Positions 16,059 to 24,596 of a stretch of 64,000 nucleotides of DNA are shown piece after piece (position 1 is the first letter of the stretch; the number at the start of each line of letters is the position of its first letter). Under the pieces are notes generated by a model. The model saw only the letters and a list, made by a program, of their open reading frames with translations, was not told where the DNA came from and searched no databases. The stretch comes from Arthrobacter sp. V1I9 (GTDB lineage: Bacteria; Actinomycetota; Actinomycetes; Actinomycetales; Micrococcaceae), in assembly GCF_030817075.1 (NCBI RefSeq), contig NZ_JAUSYU010000001.1:1550001-1614000 (forward strand). Direction: 5' to 3'. Position numbers and translations under genes: made by a program.

Positions 16059-17019
16059 TTCATACAAGAAGAGGCGCGAGGCGATCGTAATCGGTCCTGA
16101 GAGCGCGCCAGGAACAGTTGCAACTAAGCAATATTCATTCCGCTGGCTCGACAAGGGCCTCAAACCGATTCCAGGCGTCCTCGAGAACGAGAGCGCAATG
16201 GGATCAGACGTCAAGATCAATGACAGCGCCATTGATCTTTGGCACTCTGAGGGTCCTCTCGGTGGCAAGGTAACGGAAGACGGCATCGGCTGGCTCGGTA
16301 CAGGAATGTTCAGCAAAGTCACTACGACAGCAGCCGGTGCTCAGTTCAAACACGTGTTTAGCCGCGACAAGACTGTTGCTCGCCGCACACTGTCTGTTTG
16401 GGACGTTCGACCAGTCAGTACTCGTCTCTACAAGTCCTGCTACATGGATAACCTCACAGTCTCACTTGAGGTGAGCGAGAAAGGTGCATGGCTCGAAGCT
16501 AGTACTGTCCTCAAGGGCTGGAAGCATGAAGACACTACCGGTGTGACTCCTGCCTTCAAGATCGGCGAGAAAGAGTTCACCAGTCGCCAGGTTGAGGTGT
16601 TCCTTGCTGACGACGAAGCCGGCCTTACTGCTGGCAAGATCAAGCCAAAGAGCATCAGCATTCAGATGGAAGAGGGCACGACGGTCGATCACTCGATTGG
16701 TGAGGTCAACGATGACCCAGAGTTCGACAGCGCACCAGCTGAGGCCAAGGGTTCAATGGTGATCAAGTACCGCAAGACCGATTACGAGGATGGCTACTTC
16801 ACCAACAAGATCCATGCGCTCAAGGTTGTAGCGACCAACGGCACCTCGAAGGTTGAGTGGCTCGGAACTAAGGTCCGCTTCCGGGAACTAACTGACTCTG
16901 ACGGGCGTGACGATGTCGTGACGCAGGAGATCAGCTTCTACTTCGAGGCAGACGAAAACAACGCTGGAAAAGACATCGAGATGACCGTCACCAACGACGT
17001 TGTCTCTTACGCAGCCTAA
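16045..17019 (+). CDS. Major tail (tube) protein
   Basis: 324 residues from the ATG at 16,045; an adjacent GTG at 16,042 is also possible. The protein is beta-rich with segments typical of siphovirus tube subunits: an IVIGPESAPGTVA opening, DNLTVSLEVSEKGAW, KSISIQMEEGTT and a C-terminal EISFYFEAD. It should polymerise into hexameric rings around the tape measure. It is placed right before the tail chaperone genes. A strong hairpin terminator just after the stop is consistent with its need for more mRNA than the genes downstream. Confidence 0.82.
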   Translation: MTAFNSYKKRREAIVIGPESAPGTVATKQYSFRWLDKGLKPIPGVLENESAMGSDVKINDSAIDLWHSEGPLGGKVTEDGIGWLGTGMFSKVTTTAAGAQFKHVFSRDKTVARRTLSVWDVRPVSTRLYKSCYMDNLTVSLEVSEKGAWLEASTVLKGWKHEDTTGVTPAFKIGEKEFTSRQVEVFLADDEAGLTAGKIKPKSISIQMEEGTTVDHSIGEVNDDPEFDSAPAEAKGSMVIKYRKTDYEDGYFTNKIHALKVVATNGTSKVEWLGTKVRFRELTDSDGRDDVVTQEISFYFEADENNAGKDIEMTVTNDVVSYAA

Positions 17020-17030
17020 ATCCATTGCTC

Positions 17031-17067
17031 TAAATAGTGCCCCATGTTTAAATGAGGGCACTATTTA
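17031..17067 (+). terminator. Hairpin after the tail tube gene
   Basis: A perfect 12-bp stem (TAAATAGTGCCC with GGGCACTATTTA) flanks an AT-rich loop and is followed by TTTG. It starts 12 bases after the tube stop and ends 14 bases before the chaperone start, so it could terminate part of the transcription and favour tube over the genes that follow. Confidence 0.7.
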
Positions 17068-17081
17068 TTTGAAAGGATTTT

Positions 17082-17435
17082 ATGGGACTAAATATTGTTG
17101 CGAATCGAAAACTGAGCCTAAAAGGCTTCGCAGAGGGCTGGGATGATTGCTACCTTATGGTGCGAGGAGTAAGCGAGTCAGTACGCCAGGAAATGCAAGC
17201 CAAGCTAACCGACGACTCGACCGAGCAAGACGCTGCGGATTTGATGAGGCAGTCATGTCTTGAAGTTATTACTGGTGGCTTGGTGATCAGCACCAACGAA
17301 GACGGAACGACCAGCAAGGTATCTGTCGAGCGAGCTGATGTGCCAGACGTTGTCGAAGCCCTCAATCTGGCTTGGCAACGCGAGGTTGTCTCTGTCGCTA
17401 CAGGTGCAGACCGTTTAAAAGCGATTCTGAGCTAG
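17082..17435 (+). CDS. Tail assembly chaperone (G-like)
   Basis: 117 residues, with AAAGGA upstream of the ATG at 17,082. It lies between the tail tube and tape measure genes, the invariant place of G/GT chaperones. Segments include SLKGFAEGWDDCYLMVRG and ADVPDVVEALNLAW. Its 3' end contains a canonical slippery heptamer four codons before the stop, so most ribosomes make this short form and a minority read on into the second frame. It would bind the tape measure protein during tail assembly and is not part of the mature virion. Confidence 0.85.
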   Translation: MGLNIVANRKLSLKGFAEGWDDCYLMVRGVSESVRQEMQAKLTDDSTEQDAADLMRQSCLEVITGGLVISTNEDGTTSKVSVERADVPDVVEALNLAWQREVVSVATGADRLKAILS

Positions 17436-17686
17436 CTAGATACGAGGAAGCCTTTGAGGATCACTTCAAGCTCGGCCTATCGCTTCAAACGCTACCTGAA
17501 GACATCCAGAAGGAAATCCTTGACTTGGAGTACCGAGAACGATTCGGTCTTAGCGTTGAAGCTTTCGAAAGAGAACCTTGGGAAGCGGTTTTCCTAGCGC
17601 AACTCAAGTGGCGGGCAACCGCAGAGCGTGAAGCCCAGCAAGTACCTGGAAGCAGTAATCCGGATGATGACTGGGGATATGAATAG
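17082..17686 (+). CDS. Tail chaperone fusion (G-T) made by -1 frameshift
   Basis: After reading Lys113 (AAA at 17,418-17,420), a -1 slip on T TTA AAA moves translation into the overlapping frame, continuing SDSELARYEEAFEDHF to the TGA/TAG stop ending at 17,686. The fused protein would be 201 residues: 113 from G and 88 from T. The second frame has no convincing ribosome site of its own in the overlap, and its N-terminal codons before the slip site look unlike a real protein. Frameshifted chaperones at this position are a conserved feature of siphovirus and myovirus tails. Confidence 0.85.
17414..17420 (+). promoter_or_regulatory. Programmed -1 frameshift site TTTAAAA
   Basis: The heptamer fits X-XXY-YYZ in the zero frame (codons TTA AAA after CGT). 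It is 12 bases before the zero-frame stop codon, and the -1 frame stays open for 88 codons. Confidence 0.88.
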
Positions 17687-17700
17687 CCCAGCGCGGATAG

Positions 17701-17729
17701 AACGACTAGCTATAGCAGCTAGTCGTTTT
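17701..17729 (+). terminator. Hairpin between tail chaperone and tape measure
   Basis: A perfect 11-bp stem (AACGACTAGCT with AGCTAGTCGTT), five-base loop, then TTG. It is in a 101-base gap before the tape measure gene. The T-tract is short (four T including two in the stem), so it may be a weak terminator or an RNA processing or stability element. Confidence 0.55.
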
Positions 17730-17787
17730 GCATGTTAAATTGAAGATATAGAGACAGATATAAACAACTGTCACTGAGCAATACCGC

Positions 17788-20139
17788 GTGGCCAATAAGA
17801 TCAATATCGTTATCACTGCCGAGGACAAGGCTTCAAAGCCTATTCGAGGCGTGGCTGATGAACTTGATCACGGTAGCGGCAAAGCCAACAAATTCAGCAG
17901 CGCACTCGGATCTATGGGCGCGGTTCTCGCCAAGACGGCGGTTGCTGTTGGAGCTGCTGGTCTTGCTGTCGGATCGTTCGCCGTCTCAAGTGCTGCCGAT
18001 TACGAGCAGTCGCTAAACGTCTTCCGTTCGGTCTCAAGCGCCACCGTCCAAGAGATGGACGCCGTCGCTGCTGCGTCTCGTGCTCTCGGAAACGACATGT
18101 CGCTTCCTGGCGTGAGTGCAGCTGACGCCGCTTCAGCAATGGTGGAGCTCTCTAAAGCCGGGCTATCTGTCAACGACACACTCTCAGCGTCTAAGGGAGT
18201 CCTATCACTCGCAAAGGCTGGCCAACTCGACACCGCCGTTGCTGCTGAGATCGCAGCCAATGCCTTAAATGCCTTCAGCCTCAACGGGAAGGAAGCCACA
18301 AGGGTTGCTGACCTCCTCGCTGCAGCCGCCAATGCCTCAAGCGCCGACGTTCAAGACTTGGCATACGGACTCCAGATGTCTAGCGCCAGCGCGGCCTCAG
18401 TCAAGGTTCCTGTAGAAGATCTCACTACCTTGCTTGCTGCCATGGCGAATAACGGCATCAAAGGGTCGGACGCCGGTACATCGCTGAAGACGATGTTCAT
18501 GAACCTGATTCCGACGACTGATCGGGCCAGGAACTCCATGGCTGACTTGAACGCGGACTTTTATGACGCCAAGGGCAATTTCGTAGGCGTACGCGACATG
18601 ATCGATCAGCTCGCCAAGGGGACCAAGAACCTCACTGACGAGCAAAAGGCCCAGCACATCGAGAACATCTTCGGTGCCGATTCATCTCGTGCCGCCCTGG
18701 TCATGATCAAAGAAGGTGTTGCCGGCTACGACAAGCTCTCAGAAGCAGTCAATAAGCAGGGCGCAGCAACGGCTATGGCCGCTGCTCAGAACGCTGGATT
18801 CAAGGGTGCACTGGACGGTCTAAAGAGCTCACTGGAAACCGTGGCCATCGATGTCGGGATGGATCTACTGCCATCGCTTACGGCGCTTACCAAATACATG
18901 GCTGGCAATGTTGAGCCGACCTTCAAACGAGTGAAGGACGTAGTAGTTGGAGTCGGCCGACAAGTCTGGGACTTTCTCGAGCCGGGCGTTATGAGCCTGG
19001 GCGATGCCATAGGCAATCATCTCGTTCCTGCTGTAATCGGATTCCTCAAGAGTGACTTCGCGCGCTTCCTCGGCACCACGCTCGTTGCTGCTGTCCGTGT
19101 AGCGATGGGAGCAATTGAAGGTGGCATCCGCGTTGTCAGCTCGCTATTCCAAGCCTTCAGTGGAGGTGCGCCAGTACTGATTGGTGTGACCGTAGCTTTC
19201 GTTGCCTACAACGTCACCGTGGGAGCTGTCGCACTCGGAACTAAAGCGCTGACTGTTGCCACGACCGCACTGAATGCTGCCATGCGCCTCAATCCATACG
19301 TTCTAGTGGCCTCAGCAATCGGCGGGCTTATCGTCGCTTATGCCTCCATCGTCGGGAGCTCAGGCACCGTCAAGAAGGCAACAGAGGATCTTGTTGGAGC
19401 CCACTACAACTTGAAGGTGGCGACAGACAATCTCCGGGGCGCCGAACAAGCCCTGACCGACTCTCGCCTCGCAGCTGAGGGCAGTCGCATTGCAGTGGAG
19501 CGCGCGGAAGAGCGCCTTGCTCAACTGCGCAGTAGTGGAAGCGCTTCTGCTCTCGATCTAAAGGAAGCCGAGTTCAACGTTGAGACGGCCAAGATCAACA
19601 GCAAGCGAGCCAGCGAGGAACTTGAGAAAAAGGAAGCCGAGAACGAAGCTAAACGCCAGGAACGCGCCAAGGCCTTAGAGGCAAAGAAGAAGGCCGAAGC
19701 AGACTTCCGTGCGGACTTCCAGAAGACCTCATCAGCCGTGGCAAACCAAAAGAACGACTGGATAGGGATCAACAACGTCGTCAACGGGCTGAATGGTAAG
19801 AAGTTCAGCTTCGACGTGACGGGCAGGTACGGAAGCTACGACTACGGTGCGGGCGCCGGCACTGGTCCTCTCCATCCCGATGTCATCAAGAAGCTCCGGG
19901 GGCATGCAACGGGAACGACCTATGCACCAGGGGGACGTAGCAGGGTCGGGGAACACGGTCCGGAAGAGGTGATCTTGCCTCGTGGCGCTCAAGTAATCCC
20001 TGCCTACCGGACAAGAGAACAGCCCGCTGTTGGTGGCGGTGGACCCGTCATCGAGCAGGTCATCATCAACAACTACAGCGGGGAGAATCCGCGAAGAATT
20101 ATTGAAGAAATCGGGTTCGCCCTGGAGCTCGCATCATGA
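17788..20139 (+). CDS. Tape measure protein
   Basis: 783 residues from a GTG at 17,788. The N-terminal NIVITAEDKASKPIRGV and the region SAADYEQSLNVFRSVSSAT through NAGFKGALDGLKSSLETVAID match the TP901-type tape measure core. Hydrophobic segments follow at about residues 430-530 (VLIGVTVAFVAYNVTVGAVA, YVLVASAIGGLIVAYASIVG), then a charged coiled coil (about 540-650) and a C-terminal GGRSRVGEHGPEEVILP motif typical of tape measures. It fixes tail length: at about 0.15 nm per residue, a tail on the order of 115-120 nm would be expected. It overlaps the next gene by four bases. Confidence 0.93.
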   Translation: MANKINIVITAEDKASKPIRGVADELDHGSGKANKFSSALGSMGAVLAKTAVAVGAAGLAVGSFAVSSAADYEQSLNVFRSVSSATVQEMDAVAAASRALGNDMSLPGVSAADAASAMVELSKAGLSVNDTLSASKGVLSLAKAGQLDTAVAAEIAANALNAFSLNGKEATRVADLLAAAANASSADVQDLAYGLQMSSASAASVKVPVEDLTTLLAAMANNGIKGSDAGTSLKTMFMNLIPTTDRARNSMADLNADFYDAKGNFVGVRDMIDQLAKGTKNLTDEQKAQHIENIFGADSSRAALVMIKEGVAGYDKLSEAVNKQGAATAMAAAQNAGFKGALDGLKSSLETVAIDVGMDLLPSLTALTKYMAGNVEPTFKRVKDVVVGVGRQVWDFLEPGVMSLGDAIGNHLVPAVIGFLKSDFARFLGTTLVAAVRVAMGAIEGGIRVVSSLFQAFSGGAPVLIGVTVAFVAYNVTVGAVALGTKALTVATTALNAAMRLNPYVLVASAIGGLIVAYASIVGSSGTVKKATEDLVGAHYNLKVATDNLRGAEQALTDSRLAAEGSRIAVERAEERLAQLRSSGSASALDLKEAEFNVETAKINSKRASEELEKKEAENEAKRQERAKALEAKKKAEADFRADFQKTSSAVANQKNDWIGINNVVNGLNGKKFSFDVTGRYGSYDYGAGAGTGPLHPDVIKKLRGHATGTTYAPGGRSRVGEHGPEEVILPRGAQVIPAYRTREQPAVGGGGPVIEQVIINNYSGENPRRIIEEIGFALELAS

Positions 20140-20993
20140 AGATTTGGCTAAATGACTACCTACTAAACGACCAGAGCAACCGCACCTATCTACGCGAGCC
20201 AATCGAGGGGCTTGAGCTTCCTGCCATCCGCACGAGTGATGGCCAACGATCAGGACAGCACGGCAGCTACACGGGCGCTCAGTTCTATGACGCCAGGTTC
20301 CTGACACTCAACGGCCATATCTACGCTGCAACAATCGCTGAGGCTAAGCAGAAGCGCCGCGAGATCCAGAACGCGCTTCCGCTCTATCCGACACCGATAG
20401 TGGTGCGTATCGAAGACGACGACGGCTATGTCTACGTGTTCAACGCCCAAGTCCGCGACTTCAAGATGCCGCTGACTCAATCGAACTTCAAGCACATCTT
20501 CAAGCTGGAGTTGAAGGCAGATGATCCGACTATCTATGACGACACAGCCGGCACCGCTCTGAGTGCCACCGTCTACAAGGCGATCTCTGGCGGTATGCAG
20601 TTCACGACTACCAGTCCTCAATTTGGTTCGAGCTTCTACTTCACCGCTGGGCAGACAAGTGCTTCCATCCAAAACGACAGTTCAATCACCGTCTACCCGG
20701 TCATCACGATTACGGGCAAGACAACTAATCCAACGCTCACCAACCTGGCCACGGGGCAGGTCTGGAGTTTGGCCGGCTACGCGGTTGCCGCGGATTCAGT
20801 CACCGAAATCGATATGAGCCCTCAAGGCCACACGGTCACGCTCAACGGCGGCAGTGTCTTCTCGTATGTCCCGTTGGATGCACAGTGGTGGGGCCTTATC
20901 CCTGGTGCCAACGTCATTGTCTTCGACAGCGGTTCCGGCTCAGACGTATCAACAGCAGAACTGTCCTGGCGTCCAGGAATCATGGGTATCTAG
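20136..20993 (+). CDS. Distal tail protein (Dit-like)
   Basis: 285 residues. Its start overlaps the tape measure stop (ATGA). It has an N-terminal tail-protein domain (GQHGSYTGAQFYDARFLTL, NALPLYPTPIVVRIEDD) and a C-terminal beta-sandwich half with STYP-like strands and a WW pair (DAQWWGLIPGANVIVF). Proteins here form the hexameric hub at the tail tip that carries the receptor-binding apparatus. The two-domain plan and location directly after the tape measure give good support. Confidence 0.8.
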   Translation: MKIWLNDYLLNDQSNRTYLREPIEGLELPAIRTSDGQRSGQHGSYTGAQFYDARFLTLNGHIYAATIAEAKQKRREIQNALPLYPTPIVVRIEDDDGYVYVFNAQVRDFKMPLTQSNFKHIFKLELKADDPTIYDDTAGTALSATVYKAISGGMQFTTTSPQFGSSFYFTAGQTSASIQNDSSITVYPVITITGKTTNPTLTNLATGQVWSLAGYAVAADSVTEIDMSPQGHTVTLNGGSVFSYVPLDAQWWGLIPGANVIVFDSGSGSDVSTAELSWRPGIMGI

Positions 20994-20995
20994 TC

Positions 20996-22135
20996 ATGAC
21001 TCCCGAGCAACTAGCCCAATTCAATGCATCAAAGTCAACGCACTACGACGTGGAGCTGTGGACAAAGAGCGGCCTCCGCATCTGTGAGATCACGCATCTG
21101 GTCAGGAATCTCTACTGGACAGAAGAGCGCAACGAAGCAGAGTCGCTACAGTTCAGCATGGATCTCGATGCCTTTGAGGCGTACATGATCGATAAGGTCG
21201 GGGCCGATCCGGTCAGCAACTTCCGCGAGGGCCAGACAGAGATCAAGATCAAGGAGAACGGCGAGTATCTGTTCGGCACGCAGCTCTACTATGCGCCGAT
21301 CAACATCACCACAGACGCGATCACCATCAGCGTTCAAGCAACCGGCTACCTGAACTTCTTCAAAGACCGCTACCCGAGCCCAACACAGGTCTACACGGGT
21401 ATAGAAAGCGTCGAAATCTTCTACGACCTGATTCGCAAAGCCCAGCTGGCCACTTACGGGGACTACGGCATCATCATTCCCGCGAGTGGTTACTACGTCA
21501 CCGGGAAACTCCGGGACAAGTCGTTTGAAACGTACACCTCAAGCACCAAGCTCAACATGCAGCGCCTCACCACCTTGGTAGACGGCAAGTTCGACTTCAA
21601 GATCCTTCACGACAAGACAGCTATGACCTATGCCCAGATCGGATCACCGCGAACGGACTTCCGGCTGGAGTTCGATCGCAAAAACGGACGCTCTACTTTC
21701 GACAGCGCGACGCTCAATAGGGGAGCGAATAACCTCTACAACCAAGTCATTGGCCTCGGATCTGGCTTCGGTAAGGATCAGCTGACCACTACCAGGTCAG
21801 ATATACCCGCTCAGAACGAGTTTGGGCTGCGTGAGCTGCCTGTGCAGTTCAATGAGGTCTCGGTACAGGCAACACTCGATGAAAACGCTCAGGCCCGCTT
21901 AGATCGCGTCAAGAAGCTACTTCGTATGCCGCAGGTAACCCTGTCTGGTGCTGACATGCCGGCGGTGCGCCTAGAAATCGGCGACATCATTCCCGTGAAG
22001 ATGACGGGCCGAAAGCTCCTAGAAGACATGACCGGCTATTACCGAGTCGAGCGCAAAGAGACCCACGTTGACGAAAACCACTTCCAAAAGGCGGTGACGC
22101 TCTACTTCGAAAAGACGGGGGAATACTTTGGATAA
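20996..22135 (+). CDS. Tail-tip protein, Gp37-like (ReqiPepy6 type)
   Basis: 379 residues from the ATG at 20,996, two bases after the Dit stop; longer upstream extensions would run inside that gene. The sequence LWTKSGLRICEITHLVRNLYWTEERNEAESLQF, in which a conserved strand pattern is seen, together with TGYLNFFKDRYPSP and the C-terminal LEIGDIIPVKMTGR, resembles the siphovirus Gp37-like/prophage tail lysin-associated proteins of Gram-positive phages. It would form the next ring of the tail tip. No protease or muramidase motif is apparent. Confidence 0.75.
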   Translation: MTPEQLAQFNASKSTHYDVELWTKSGLRICEITHLVRNLYWTEERNEAESLQFSMDLDAFEAYMIDKVGADPVSNFREGQTEIKIKENGEYLFGTQLYYAPINITTDAITISVQATGYLNFFKDRYPSPTQVYTGIESVEIFYDLIRKAQLATYGDYGIIIPASGYYVTGKLRDKSFETYTSSTKLNMQRLTTLVDGKFDFKILHDKTAMTYAQIGSPRTDFRLEFDRKNGRSTFDSATLNRGANNLYNQVIGLGSGFGKDQLTTTRSDIPAQNEFGLRELPVQFNEVSVQATLDENAQARLDRVKKLLRMPQVTLSGADMPAVRLEIGDIIPVKMTGRKLLEDMTGYYRVERKETHVDENHFQKAVTLYFEKTGEYFG

Positions 22136-22655
22136 CCCTTCAAGCCAACTGATAGGCGGCGTCTTTCAAAAGCGCATCCGAACCGCTGGCCGCGTCGGTC
22201 AAGAGTTCAAGGCTCCTCAAGTAGCCAGTGGCGCAAGTGGAGTCCTGGCCTATGCCTCGGAAAACGCCACTACCTGGGACCGCACTGAAACACTTCCGTA
22301 TGTTGATCCGATGGCTGGTGGCTTCGGTGAATGCGAACTGATCGTCACCTTCACGGGCGACGGATCTCAGGAGCTTCCCTTCGCCTTTCCTGCGAGTGAT
22401 CTCAGGATCAACGGCACGGCTGAAGCGAACATGGTGGATTACGATGCGTTCTATACGGCGTGGGTCTATGGTGCATGGCCGGGTGACAACGTCCAGGCCA
22501 CTGACTACGACGCTCCGGTTGTTGCTTCGTTCACTAGTACCTACCAGCTCCAATGGAAGATCTACTTCACTTACGTCGGCAACATCACCTACTACCTCAA
22601 GCTTCGTGCGCGGGGCACTTGTCTAGGCGTTCTCACTGTCGCGAGGACTATCTAA
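22128..22655 (+). CDS. Baseplate/tail-tip protein, unknown
   Basis: 175 residues from a TTG at 22,128 that overlaps the previous gene by eight bases; GGGGG lies just before it. The first ~80 residues contain GGVFQKRIRTAGRVGQEFKAP and Gly/Ala-rich linker, and the remainder is beta-rich with a Trp/Tyr-rich surface (YTAWVYGAWPGDN, WKIYFTYVGNITYYLKL), as in carbohydrate-binding modules. Overlap with its neighbours shows it is part of the tail operon. Family not recognised. Confidence 0.68.
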   Translation: MDNPSSQLIGGVFQKRIRTAGRVGQEFKAPQVASGASGVLAYASENATTWDRTETLPYVDPMAGGFGECELIVTFTGDGSQELPFAFPASDLRINGTAEANMVDYDAFYTAWVYGAWPGDNVQATDYDAPVVASFTSTYQLQWKIYFTYVGNITYYLKLRARGTCLGVLTVARTI

Positions 22656-23101
22656 TGGGTGTGACTAACTTCGACAACCTTCCCCAGAACATCGTGGAGT
22701 CACGGCTACGAGAGGCGAAGCAGCTCCTCAACGAGCAAAAGGGCTCCTATCAAGTGCTGTCGGGAAACAACCTGCGCTATTACAGGGTCGAGAAGACATT
22801 CGACGTATTCAAGACGACAGCCGATCCGATAGTCCTCATTGCGACGCTAACTTCCATCGATGTCATCACCCCTCTTGCCGACATGATCGTCGAGCTTTCG
22901 ACGTCGTCAGATGGCACCAACTGGGTAGGACAGCCCAACTACGTCGAACCTGGTACGCCTTCGTACTACGTCTTTGACCTGCGCGGTGCCGTATTTGAAC
23001 CCAAGGTCTCAAAATGGGGCATCCGCATCAGTGACGTACCGGCAAACACCTGGATAAGACTGCAGCTTCAGTTCTTGGCGGATGGGGCAGGGACGGCCTG
23101 A
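22655..23101 (+). CDS. Baseplate/tail-tip protein, unknown
   Basis: 148 residues from the ATG at 22,655 (TAATG overlap with the previous stop). N-terminal helix (NLPQNIVESRLREAKQLLNE) followed by a beta domain with DGTNWVGQPNYVEPGTPSYY and a final LRLQLQFLADG-like strand region (IRLQLQFLADGAG). The plan of a short docking helix and beta-sandwich suggests a minor structural component of the tail tip. Ends in a one-base overlap with the next start. No family recognised. Confidence 0.68.
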   Translation: MGVTNFDNLPQNIVESRLREAKQLLNEQKGSYQVLSGNNLRYYRVEKTFDVFKTTADPIVLIATLTSIDVITPLADMIVELSTSSDGTNWVGQPNYVEPGTPSYYVFDLRGAVFEPKVSKWGIRISDVPANTWIRLQLQFLADGAGTA

Positions 23102-23520
23102 TGTCGGTCATGGATCAGCTACCGGAGCAGAAGCCAGTTGCACTCTTGAAGGAGGTTGACCAGCTGACCCGCGAGATCAAGTCACGACAGACACGTAGTA
23201 GTGCGAGCGTGATCAACTTTCGTGTTTACTCGGCCGATGCATATGACCTTATCGTTCCAGGTGCATTCGCGAAGAATGCTGTCCTTATCGAATTCATTCC
23301 AGACAACATGCAATTTGGTGGAGCCCTCTGCTACCGGCTCTATGTTTCGGTCACTTTAGGCGCCGCCCCGCCGTATATCGATAACTACGGTCTCCAGCGG
23401 CTCACAGTGGTGAACCGGCGTCAACAATGGATTTACAACATTTCAACTTTTCCAGAAGCAAAGCTGAAGTTCTATTTCTTCGCACAAGCCTCTGGCACAT
23501 TCACGGCTAATTTAATATAG
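23101..23520 (+). CDS. Baseplate/tail-tip protein, unknown
   Basis: 139 residues beginning MSVMDQLPEQKPVALLKEVD, a charged helix, and then a beta domain (SASVINFRVYSADAYDLIVPG, ALCYRLYVSVTLG) with many aromatic residues near the end (KLKFYFFAQASG). It resembles its upstream neighbour in plan: short N-terminal helix plus a single beta-sandwich. It may be a second small receptor-proximal component. Role inferred from position only. Confidence 0.68.
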   Translation: MSVMDQLPEQKPVALLKEVDQLTREIKSRQTRSSASVINFRVYSADAYDLIVPGAFAKNAVLIEFIPDNMQFGGALCYRLYVSVTLGAAPPYIDNYGLQRLTVVNRRQQWIYNISTFPEAKLKFYFFAQASGTFTANLI

Positions 23521-23549
23521 TGAGGTTCATAGGGGAATAACACACATAG

Positions 23550-24596
23550 ATGTACGACAATTTCAAACTACTCAACTACAGCAATTCACTCGTCTCACCT
23601 GAGTTGTACGCTCGTCATCTTTCTCGTCTCTTCACCGGCAACGTCGTCGACGGGCTCACGCTAGTCCCAAAGACTGGCCTAACCGTCACATTGCAGCCAG
23701 GCAATGGCTTCATCCCTTACGGATCAGGAGCGACCGCCTCGGCTCGTGAGTTCAGTTTGGTCGCAGACTTCGACATCACACTCGATACGGCAGATGCCAG
23801 TAACCCTCGAATAGATCTGATCGTCGTATACGTTGATATGGCCGTTAGCCTTCCTGGAGGCGCTCCTACCACCGCTAATCTGGACGGTCCTGGTGTTGTG
23901 AAGGCAACGTTCGTCAAAGGAACGCCGAACGCTAGTCCGGTTGATCCAACTGTCGGAGCGATTCAGACGAAGATCGGTGCTAGTAATCCATACATCATCG
24001 TCGGGTCCGTCCGAGTGGACGCTCTCGTCAGCACTATTGCCGCAAACAAGATCACTGACAGGCGCTCTCTGGCCACACTGACGCCGAGCGCCCTTACGCC
24101 CGCAAATATCTCTAACACCGGCATCTGGTGGGAAGAACTGGGTCGTGCGACATTGGGTGCCGCAGGAACCAGCATGAGTGTGACTCTGTCGTCGCCGAAA
24201 AAGTACCTGCACATCATTGCAAGGGCAGAGAAGGCTGGTGCGGGGTCTGCTGTTTTCTATATCCGCGTCAATAACAGGAGTGGGGCTTCGGATTACGGTA
24301 GAGCCATTGCGGTAACTGCATCGGGCGGGACATCTTTCCTCACGACCAACACCTCGGGCATCTCAGGCGTCGCCGCGCAGTTCAACGTAGTTAACTTCGA
24401 CATTCTTGCTGAAGGGAAGTCTTTTGGTGGTTCGAGCTGGAATCACGCCAACGTAAAGGTCTCGTCTGCACAAGATGTGCGAACTGGTGACTATGATTTC
24501 CGTTCAGCGCTGACGGTAACCAGCGTTCAACTCGCCAGCGACACGTCCAACACCTTGGCAGCCGGAGCTGAGTTGATCGTACTGGGGCACGATTGA
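23550..24596 (+). CDS. Receptor-binding/baseplate upper protein candidate
   Basis: 348 residues. The N-terminal ~170 residues (SNSLVSPELYARHLSRLFTG, PGNGFIPYGS, NPRIDLIVVYVD, PYIIVGSVRV, ITDRRS) follow the pattern of baseplate or appendage proteins that dock to the tail tip in Gram-positive phages. The C-terminal ~170 residues are a separate beta-rich domain (WEELGRATLGAAGTSMSVTL) that may bind host cell-wall sugars. It is the last structural gene before lysis, the usual place for the receptor-binding protein. The assignment is by architecture and gene order. Confidence 0.72.
   Translation: MYDNFKLLNYSNSLVSPELYARHLSRLFTGNVVDGLTLVPKTGLTVTLQPGNGFIPYGSGATASAREFSLVADFDITLDTADASNPRIDLIVVYVDMAVSLPGGAPTTANLDGPGVVKATFVKGTPNASPVDPTVGAIQTKIGASNPYIIVGSVRVDALVSTIAANKITDRRSLATLTPSALTPANISNTGIWWEELGRATLGAAGTSMSVTLSSPKKYLHIIARAEKAGAGSAVFYIRVNNRSGASDYGRAIAVTASGGTSFLTTNTSGISGVAAQFNVVNFDILAEGKSFGGSSWNHANVKVSSAQDVRTGDYDFRSALTVTSVQLASDTSNTLAAGAELIVLGHD

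Noticed and set aside
17036-17750. A shared GTTTAAATGA/TATAGA motif at 12,039, 17,046 and 17,734 as a phage late promoter
   Set aside because: The copy at 17,046 is the loop of a terminator hairpin and lacks a consistent spacing; similarity is probably due to AT-rich intergenic DNA.
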